Positions 10,951-21,700 of a stretch of 64,000 bases of DNA are shown piece by piece. Source of the stretch: Liolophura sinensis (taxonomy: Eukaryota; Mollusca; Polyplacophora; Chitonida; Chitonidae); assembly GCF_032854445.1 (NCBI RefSeq), contig NC_088301.1:5752044-5816043 (forward strand). The letters run 5' to 3'. Positions within the stretch are counted from its first letter, which is position 1; every line of letters begins with the position of its first letter. The notes beneath the pieces are model-generated. The model worked only from the letters and a program-made list of their open reading frames with translations, ran no database searches and was not told the DNA's origin. The position numbers and the translations under genes are program-made.

Positions 10951-12600
10951 TACATAAGTACAAACTTTAGAATGAAATCATAACGGAGAAGAGGCTATAT
11001 TTCAATTGTTACCTGTCACCATTTGCCACACTATCTTCGATGCTCTTTGGTCTCTGTGATGTAAATTTTTATAGAGAGAAAAAACAATATGTACCCCTTT
11101 GTTTGATCATTTCTGGGCAGAGTAACATCCTGTAATCAGGATTTATATCATCTAATCATAGGACGTACATACATGTATGGCGTTAATACCGCAAATGACC
11201 TTCAAGGACGTTTTCCTGGATATTTCTAAATTGCTGGTTCTGATCTTAGCAGCGTAGTGGCTTTGGCGTGCCGGACGAAGCATCTTTTGATAAACCTGTG
11301 TGACGCTAATGGGTTCTTGAACCACTCTTCACAGTGTTTAATCTATTCACATGTACGTTGGCAGTCAGTATGGGTTAGATACAGCGGTAAGCCCTGAATG
11401 AAGTACAAGTTTTGGCGAGTTACAGACAATATTTCTCACATGTGATTTCCGATATATATGTACTATATAAACCAGATAGTTTTTTGAATTGGTGCATCAA
11501 TGCGCATGAGCAAAACGGGTGATATCGGTTATACAAGTGATACAAACAAAGGCATGGTTATTCACGCTTATGCAACAACATCACAGACTTGGACAAAAGC
11601 CAGATATTCAGCTCAGACCTAATTTGTATGTGTGTTATTGTCTGATTATGTCTGAACTCATTTAAAGTCTTTGCTCTGACGAAGAATTGTATAACCTGCT
11701 GAAATGTGTGCGACTGTCGAATGTTATAATGCTTTAACCAAGCCGCATGGACTTGCACGTTTGTCCCACAGCGAAGAAATCTCGGTCATGCGCCCCGAAA
11801 ATAGCTATCAGCGGAAGACAAGTTGTCTTCAATGAATGTTAGATTGCGTGTAAGGCCACGAGAGGATCTTCGTACACTTTGGCTTACGACAGAGAGAAAT
11901 CTACAAATTCCCGGTAAAATGTCCGATTTGAACCCGTGACATGTTCGTCCTAGCTGCTGAAAAAGGAACAAATAACGCTATGATTGCAAAGTACTGTGTT
12001 TTACCGTAAAGGTAGCAATTTTCGACTGGCATACTCCACTTATTTCTGATGCATTCACCGATCGTATACATGTACAACCACGTAAGAGATTTTTGTGAAG
12101 TTTGTTTAATTTTCCATCGGAAAAACCTAAGTGTTTGCATCAAAAGTTTCATTTATGTTGCCCTGAAAGTGCGTTTTTGCATATCAAACGTTTGGTGAAA
12201 TAATGCATTTGTGACGCATTACTATATATATATCGCCAAAATGAAATAAAACAAGACACAGGCTTCCATGCAAAGACGTCTACTGATCGACCGATATACC
12301 AAATACTTTTTTTCTGCAACTCTAAAGTGAATATTTGACCCAATTGAGTTAAGCTGAAAATCCGGGAATTCACCAGGTTTCTGGCGAATGGTAGAATGGT
12401 GCTCTGCACATTCGCGGTTTTTTATTTTTATAAATCACGAATGTGATGGTATAAGTAAACAAATTCTTTAGCACCTCTTCAAACACCCATGAAAAAACAA
12501 GTTAAGTAGACATTTGATCCACATGCCCTTGTGAAGCCTGAGTTGAAATTACTGAGCACAAAAGAACCGGATTGATTTCTAAGGACGAGAATATCCGGTT
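10951..12600. other. Intergenic region upstream of copy 2
   Basis: No exon seen. Several - strand frames (11558-12409) overlap one another and show no recognisable domains. Confidence 0.4.
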
Positions 12601-12618
12601 CAAGGTACCTCCCCTATC

Positions 12619-12672
12619 TATATAAATGTCTGTTAAATTTTTCGTTGCATTCATCTGGCGGACCACGACACC
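12619..12672 (+). promoter_or_regulatory. TATA box and core promoter of collagen-like copy 2
   Basis: TATATAAAT at 12619-12627 lies 46-54 bases before ATG 12673, with GCATTCATCTGG between them as the likely start region. It matches the layout at 578-637. Confidence 0.65.
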
Positions 12673-12735
12673 ATGATCTACGAAGTTTCCCTCCTTCTGC
12701 TGGGCTTCAGTTTCGTCTTGAATGTCGGAGTTCAG
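12673..12735 (+). CDS. Copy 2 exon 1: signal peptide
   Basis: Twenty-one codons, [20 protein letters not shown] plus Q. The start is the first ATG after the TATA box and is shared with copy 1. Donor is GTTGGT after CAG, phase 0. Confidence 0.8.
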
Positions 12736-15700
12736 GTTGGTTTTTTTTTTTACTTTTACGGACAACCCAGGCGTTGGGGTGTGGAGGCGAAGTGATCAGT
12801 CATTTTAGAGCATTTCTGATGGAGTGAAAAGTATGACCGATTTACTGAATCTCCGTAAGGTTTTCTTCTATTTAAATATGAAAACCCGCCTAGAGCATCG
12901 TTATTGTCAAGCACAATACTTAGTTCATACTTAGTTACCGGTCAAATTATGCTTTTTTTACAAAAAAAATTTTTAGTATTGTCAGCTCACACTATTTAAC
13001 TGCAAATAGTTTATTTGATGGTCGTTTTTCCAATAATTCAAATAGGCGATGATTAAGGAAAATTTTTGTTGCGGGCATCATAACCCAGTCTTCAATTTCG
13101 GTCCGACTCAATTTTTTTTCCCTGGAAATGTAAGAATTTCGAGGGCGGGGAGACAGCCATGGACGATAACGTGCTGAGCCATAAACAAAAATGCCGAAAT
13201 GAATTGAGTTGTCTAGCATGCATGCAGTCTTTTGTTACTTGATGCATGTAGACAATTAAGCCTGACTGATTTATTCAGGTGGGACAAAATACGGTGGTGT
13301 TCCTTTACCCCTCTTAAGCACTCAAAATTGCCTGGTAATCCTGACTCGTAAAACTCCTTCCCGTCTGTATCAAGACTTTCCAGTGGTGTGAACGCATTCG
13401 TTCTTTGCTCTACACCGTCACAATTATCGGCAAATGTGTGCTCATAAAAAATGTATGAAGCACACACTGCAACGTCACAGAAGAAAACGATGTGTGGTAC
13501 TTCCATTTGGACCGTGTGTGTAGCTCGTCCTCGAGTTTCTCACTCGATAGATCTAATGGTGATGGTCATGTATTATCCCATACTCGTCAGTAAAGGTTAA
13601 AACTGTACATCTTTTGTGTTGGAGGGGCAGAAGCTGGCAAATTCCTTGGGTTCTTGTTCGTGAATTGACATGCGCCACTTAATGTCTTGCAGCCGACAGT
13701 CACAGATTCGTTGAATCTACCGTTTAATACCACTAGTCAGAGTGGCTCAGTACTTCTCTGTATGTCAGTGCACTGCACGATATCCAGGCTCCTTTTACAC
13801 CCATGGGTTCCAGAGTTTGTATCTCTGCAAATTTCCTATTGGGCTGGTAAAAAAAAATCCCATAGACACTGGTGGAAGAAAGGTTCCATATATAAAAGCT
13901 GAAAAACAAGTATTTGTATTTATTAACCCAGAAGCCGTTTTTATTGTGTAACAACACTGCATATTTCGTTTTAGGGCAGCGTGAAGACAGTCCACCCTTC
14001 GACGACCTCTGTCCCAGTAGCTGAACTGAGCCGATTTAGAGCCAATGGTAAGAATTTTTTTCGTGACAGTAAAAACACATTAAATGACACAGTCTGACCG
14101 AGTCGTCTATAGCGTTAGTGTCGTACACCATTTCGCGTGTTAGTCATACTCTCCAGTGTACTTGCACGTGCAGTTCGATTGTAATTTGCCTTACAATCAT
14201 TACTCAATATTTACAATACTCAAAATTTTAGCATAACTTACCACAAGCAGTCAATAATTCTTGTTTAGATAATTGCTATGAAGTATGTTAACACAGTCAT
14301 TGTTATCAAAGCAGGATGCCATATCGCGAGTCCAAAAGGCCATACTTTTGGGTTTAAATGCTTAAAACGGTGCAGACGGGGTACTTGACTCATGTTTGAT
14401 TCATCGAATCAGTCACAAACGTACTTTTCTACATTTTTCATTTTATAATTTTAAATCATACACCTTACAAATATGTGAATGTGTAGAGTAAATTTAACAA
14501 AAAAATTCCTGGCATGGGTTCGTAAAGGCAGGTTTACAATCAAAAAGGCGGACGAGGTTATTATTTCATGCCGAAGCCCTATTTTCAGTCGGGTATGCAT
14601 TATTACAAATCGAATATTTCTCCTGTGCATGTGTTTTTACATACATTTTCCTGAGGCATATTTTGATAACCACACACTATTAGGCATTTTACGCAAATCA
14701 CTGTTTTGGACGTCAACTGGTTAAACAATACCCAAAGTCAAATTACCAGTCCATTTTCATAATAAAGACATGTAGCATCCAAATAATTCTAAAGGAAAAT
14801 AGTTAAGCGGCAGTAAAAGAAAAGTCAGCAGTTTTTACTGATGTCGGAAAGACATACGTGTGTAATGTTCAAAACGTCAAATCCAGCACGCAGGACACTA
14901 CACTTTGTGTTTTGAGTCAAACAAAAAAGTATCCTAGGAACCTATACGCTTTTATTGCAACTGTTCTTATAAACAACGCGTTGTTATTAAAACTGTGTCA
15001 TGCGTGATTATACGCGTCCATCCCCATGCCCAGAGTTAACCGGAACTGAATGCATACTTATAAAACAAAGTACCATTTAGATTTTCCACGCTAACAGTTT
15101 GAACTGAAGAACACAAATTCACATTTGTTTCACCTCGAATTATGTTGGTCAACGTCGACGTTACATAGAGAATATCATCACATCTGCTCGAGTTCTATGC
15201 GGAAGTGAAGAAGTGATTTAATTGCATGTGGATGACTGAAAGTTCTTTAAATTTGCTGACGTCTCTGTGAGTTCTTAAAAGAGTTTGTCAACAATGTTAA
15301 TGGGCAACTTATCCGTGGCAGAAATTGAGGTGGAACGTGCAATTTGAGAAGGATGCACCCTGGAAATTACAGGCAGTTGTACATGTTCTAGTGGCATGGT
15401 TTACATTGTGTGTGAAATTCTGTAAAACAAACAGATCATTCTGTACTGTAGAAGATGATAGGACAGCTGCATCAATTTCTGTGAACGTACTGGGTTGGGG
15501 AGAAAGAGTAACGCTCGCAGCGGAAGGCTTTGTAACTGGTGCATTTGAAATGATGTAGCTCATCTTTTCCTGCATACCATTAGAAAAAAAACAGCGTATT
15601 TATTTATACTTGCAACATTTTTGTGGCCAGTGAGTTGCATAATAGTCGCGGGAGCTACGCCAGCATGATGGAGGCACTGTAGTTTGTAAAACAGCCAGGT

Positions 15701-18700
15701 AAGTTCGATCGTTTTGCCATGATTTTCATAACTGATTTTACGGTGTGCTCTCCCATTGGTTGGCATTTGTACAATACATTACTGCAAGCTTTTCTTTTGT
15801 AATTGATGCCGAGGTAAAATGGATTGTCGGCTGTTCATATTTTTGGTGGCCTGTGGTCCTTGTAGACTTCGTACACCTCTACCGGGCAGTCATATAGTTT
15901 GACATCGACAGCCATCTGCGTTGCGGAATGTAACTTGAGGCCAAAAATCACGAAGCAGACGACACAAAAAAATGACGAAAATATTTGATTATAACCTTTT
16001 TGCCCATAATGTTGGCATGTAGACAGTGTAGAAAAAATTGTATTAGTTTTTCTGGGTCTTAAATTTAGGGAGAATAAGTCGCATGTTCGTGTAAGTAGGT
16101 CAGCTCTGCATGGAAATCCCCGTCGAGGACCTCAGGGCTTTCCCACGGAAAGGTCACTCGGTGCAAAAGTAGTTCCGCGCTTGCAAAATGTTCAGAGGAT
16201 GGTGATACGAAAAAATATCAGGGGTCTCTGTATGAGCCGGGTAACACGCATAGGTATATGATAAAATAAAATCTTAACCCAGTATTACCAATGATACCCA
16301 TGTTTCTCTCAAACGTATCCTTCTCTTCTTCCTCTTTGGACAATTACCAAATTTTCCCATATGACGTCTAATCGCTTCTTACCTTTTATCCACTTTAATA
16401 TCACCTGTTTTAGATCAACACAGGATTACAGGCAATCGATTAACTGAGGCTTTTGTGAGAAACCTGTTGTGAGAAGTTGTCTGGGATGGGATGTTCATTT
16501 CTATAGAAAGTGAAAATGGCGTAACTTGAATAAATCCAAAATGGTCGCCACTTTGCTTACTGTTGCCACAAGTTGGTGATAATTTGACACACACACACGC
16601 ACATATGTGTTGTTGTTAACTACATATTGTTATAAGCTGAGAACTAGAGGTTTATAACAATGATAGACAGGGATAGACACAAACATATTATGTCATCGAT
16701 TGGGACATGGTGATGTATCAGTAACGTAGTTTTACAATGATGTAATAAATGGAGTTAAAAATTAAAATGTTCCGGTTTCCTTGTTTAATATTCACGAACA
16801 ACGCTAATAATTCATAAAAGCTCATTAATTGTCTTAATATATTGAATCCGATGGTTTCCTTATATTTATATATGGCGGAGGAAAAGATAAAGAAGAAAAA
16901 TTTGTTCCGAAAGTAATCAAATAATATGATAATAATCCTGAGGCTATATAGTGACATAATCGTGCCAGCCATCTGCAACTATACTTACCATTCTGAGGTA
17001 GACCGGGACAATATCATGAGTGGGAAATATGACCTGGTAAGGTAAGGAGGAGAATCGGCCCCAAAATCCCAGCACAATTCTGTAAATTTCCGAATCAGAA
17101 GTATAAAACTAGGTGGAGACACCCATAAAAATTGTATGATCATAAAATAGATGGTTGCTTAGTAATAACCGGCCAAAACTGCACTCTCGATGAAAAACGT
17201 CAATTTTTTGCCCAAACGAGGTACTGTGCATTTTAATTTACAGTATAAAGATCAACGTTTACTAGAAAAATATTTTTACTGAAACTTTCATGTCTGTATT
17301 TATAAGTGTTTTATTTTAACGTTTGTCTTCATATGTAAAACATAAATGTCATAATAAGATTAGTTTAATGATACTTTAGCAAGTTTGAAATCTGTGTTTC
17401 TGCCATAGTTTGTCACACATCCTTCACAATAGAGCGAAAAACTAACACTTACTAACAGGTAGAACCTCAAGGAAGGATTTCGAATCTTTCTGGTTCTTTT
17501 TTTTTACTTTTTAAACATTCTTTAGCGTCAGTAAAGATACAAGCTGTCTGGCGTCAAATAGGTGTTATCATGAATTTGAATGGATAATTGTTGAGGTATG
17601 GTATACATAACATGTGGCAACTACCTGTGAATCCTGCTGAGCACGTGTGGTCGTTTTTCATTAACATTAACATGTTACGCGTATAGCTGAATTATAGGCA
17701 TGAGAGTTACATTTGTTATATATTTATTTAATTGATTGGTGGATAACTGCGTATTCAAGAATCTTTTAAAAAGTTATATTCGTGATGCAATGATTTTGCC
17801 TGCTGTAAAGTGCCTAATGCAAAAAAAGAGACATTTCAACGTGACTGGAGTAGGCTACCATTTTCCCCATTTATGACCTCTACATCGCTTCATTTTTTGT
17901 TTGGAGCTATATAAGTTGCATTTCCAGAAGGAAAAAGCAAGAGACTAAAACAGAGCTGAAAAAGTAGTGTCCTTACGAGCGTGTTCGCAACTGTCACTCA
18001 GAGTCAGTTTTTCTCCTTCAGGTACACAGTGTCTTGCACTGGGGCCGATTCCTCGCCTTACCATACAAGGTCCTTTCAGACTCTTTGTTGTCCTAAAGAA
18101 TGACAAGAATTCATTTTCTTGAATATGTTAGGTATTTGCCATGTAACTAACAACATAACCGCGGGTTCATTCTGAGTCCTAGATTGACCCATGACGATGG
18201 CATTCATGAGCACCCTTTCTGATATTATTTCCCGTGTTCAAAGTAACCCGGTGCAGGCCTAGCAAAGTTGGTACTTTCTTTTACTCGGTGATTATAACAG
18301 GCATGTCTTGGGTAAGCCACCAAGCTAAGTGTAATATGTGGGAAACCATGTCTTTACTTGTAGATTTTTCCTCCAATAGTCGATTTTTTCGTGGACGAGA
18401 TGGTAGAGACGGTAGGGACGGACTGCAGGGACCTGTCGGACCGCCCGGTCCAGCCGGTCCTACGGGCCCTGCGGGACCGCAAGGGGAGACTGGGCGGCAG
18501 GGTCCCCAGGGGGAGAGAGGACTTCCGGTGAGTATGTGAGAGAGATGTGCAGAGGTATATATATATATCATCAGACTGCTGAAAGGGTTTTCGTTTGTTG
18601 AATTTATTTATTTATTTGATTGGTGTTTTACGTTGTACTCAAGAATATTTCACGGTGGCCAGCATTATGGTGGGAGGAAACCGGGCACAGCCCGGCGAAA

Positions 18701-21700
18701 ACCCACGACCATCCGCAGCGTGCTGCCAGACCTTCCAACATACTGCCCTAGAGGAAGCCAGCATGAGCTGGACTTGAACTCACACCGACCGCACCCTTCC
18801 AATGTTTAGGGCATACAGAATAGACTGATAGTGGTGATAAGATTTCCTGGGTTAAACCCTAAAGCCTTGGTCACGCTTGAATAAATCTACCATACCTTTA
18901 ATTCAGCTTACTGTTTATATTTTTTATATAAAAAGAATAAACTGAACTCTCAGTTAATGCACATACATTGATGATTCATCACATTGGACAACTGCCTTGA
19001 AGACGTTTTCCTGTGGATTTTTGTAAAAATCCATGTTCGCTAATCAAATCAAATTGTCCCTTTTTCACAAGAACTCAAATTATTCCCGTTAAAAAAATAT
19101 CATCGTACCTGTACCATTTACAGCTTTAAAAGGATTGTTAATTTTGAACTGAAAGAAATGCACTAATATTTTGCAGAAGATAATTATTTCGTCTAAAATA
19201 AGAGCTAAAGTTCGACTGCATTGTTTTGTTGCCAAAAATCTCCAGTGTAGTCCAATGAGGCTGCATGTAGATCTTATGTAATGAACTAAGACACGCTTAA
19301 ACTTCTTTTGTAGCATCGCTTAAAAAATCAAAGGCTATAGACACAGGGATCACAATTGTGACACAACCTACTGATGAGCATGTATAATATTTAATATATA
19401 GCAGATAGATGTTCAACGTTTTGGTTACTGATCAAGGCTGGAATTGACTTTGCAGGGAATTGCGGAACCGCCATTGGTTGGTGAGTAATTGATTAGCTAC
19501 GTTTTGGTGATGGGCAGAGATTGTACAGAAATACATTTATTTATTTATTTGATTGGTGTTTTACGCCGTATTCAAGAAGTATTTCACTTATACGACGGTA
19601 GCCAGCATTATGGTGGGTGGATACCGGGCAGAGCCCGGGGGAAACCCACGACCATCCGCAGGTTGCTGTCAGACCTTTCCACGTACGACCAGAGAGGAAG
19701 CCAGTATGAGCTAGACTTGAGCTAAAAGCGAGCGAATTGATGACAAGACTCCTGGGTCATCAGGCTAAGCTAACGCGCTAATAAACTGAACCACGGAGGC
19801 CCCGTGAAGAAATGAAGAAAATGGAGTGAAGTGAAAGTTAGATTCGGCTATAAGCACATGTACATGACGACATATTAGCTGGTTCGTATGATACGAGTAG
19901 TTCAAAGTGGGTTTCGTGTTTTTTGCCCTATAACATGAACAATAACATAACAGCCACAGATATGGCACTTCTTGGCTATATAGGTCATCAGCTCAGGTTT
20001 ATATGTGTTTATCTACTTATTCACAAACACCTGGTGAGGCTCGACAAGCCATCAGCAGTGCATGGAGGAATATTTGAGTCTCATATACCGTACATTTGGG
20101 TGTCGATGTTCAATTGGTTTCTTCCCGTCTTAAGTCACGACTGACGTCGGCGGAAGTGTAAAAACCTAAAAACAAAAAAAGCTAATACCATAAGCAGTGG
20201 TTATACTAGAAAAAATTGGTAGCTGGAAGGCGGCTCAGACGTTTGTACCAGCGAAAAGAGGACCTAAAATAAGCTGGCTTCGTCTCTTCCTCCCGTTTTG
20301 GTGACCTAAATTAGAATGGTTTTCGACGGTGAACTCAAAAAGAGAAAATGTCGGCACAGTTGCATGCTAATTCTCGATGTGACAGGTGACAGTAAAAAGA
20401 AAAAAATAAGAAACATAACTAATAAGAGCCATAAAATCGGGGTTTATGACGTCTCTTGTGTCTTTTAACACAGCTCAAAGATTTACCGTTGTACAACTGT
20501 AAAATTTTCTGTCACGTGACATGCAAATATATGAGAAAACGTTTTTCGTAAATTGCGGCAAATGTATAAATTGCTGGAAGACTATAAGACCAGATTCGTC
20601 CGGTAAAATCGGATAGAATCTTAAAATTCCAATTTTTTTCTCACATGAAATCACTTTCGCTGTATCAGGTAAATATGCTAATTTGAAGTCAATCAGATAT
20701 GATTTTATTAAGAAAATTTATATCAGATGCATGATTTCATATCAAATGAATTTGAACGCCAGATCTGCTAACTGAGAACACCAAAAGTTTTGCTCACCAA
20801 TGGTTATCTCAAGGTCTACTATATGCTGTATACGTTTTACGCATTTCTGCCATGCTCTTTTACTGGCAGAAATTTTTAACTTTGAAAACTGCAGAAATGG
20901 CGATTTTTGGCATGTTCTTCTATCAATTTACAAAATATGTCTCCTTTCAATTGGATGAGGCTATTAAAAATATATACCCACTCCCGGTTCTGAAAATGTC
21001 ATTTCCGGTTTTGCAAAATTGCAACCCTGGAATCAGGGTGCAAACCTTTATCAGATAGAACTATTTTCCATAATATTTCCTTCAAGTATCGAACAATTTT
21101 AAACCGAAAAAAATCCCCAAGAACAAATTTAAAATGCCTAGGCTTTGTGCAACTGTAGTTTAAATTTCATCTCAATCGCACTAGCTGTTGTTTTTCGTTT
21201 TCCACAAAAGGCAACATGACCGCAAAGTCAAGTGGTCAAAAGTTTCCAAAAGTTGAGGTGCATTTCCCTCTGTTGAGGATACTGTTAACCGCTACAATAG
21301 AGATTTAATCCTGTACTGGCCTGCAAGCGTAAAAATGTTGTACAGAGAGAAAAGAGTAAGATAATTCAATGAAAACGTAACAAACGACATTGTGACATCT
21401 CTATAGATCGACATATGTGTTCACAGTAGCATGTCTTCAGCTCACTGGTAAATGATGTCTTGAAATTTTGAGGCTTCCTTCCTAGTTTTGATGTTTGGCT
21501 GTCTTTGGGTATTTGAATAACTCTGGCATAATGGAAAGCAACAGTAGAAGTTGCACTGCTGAGCGCGGCTGAATGTATGAGTCGAAACAGACATTTGTAT
21601 ATCAACCGTCAACCCAGATGGATGTTCTAGAGCAAGAATTACAAAGTCATTTTCCAGAATGACGTTTAACACAAACTATCAAAGAAGTAAGAAAGTGTAT

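Noticed and set aside
13213-13506. 97-codon - strand frame in collagen intron 1
   Set aside because: No recognisable motif, and no continuation across plausible splice sites; kept only as a note under the intron.
15325-15558. 77-codon + strand frame
   Set aside because: Antisense of the tyrosine-recombinase remnant, whose - strand reading has recognisable motifs.
18281-18571. Pro-rich - strand frame over the collagen exon
   Set aside because: Antisense shadow of the Gly-X-Y exon; the + strand has phase-matched splice sites.
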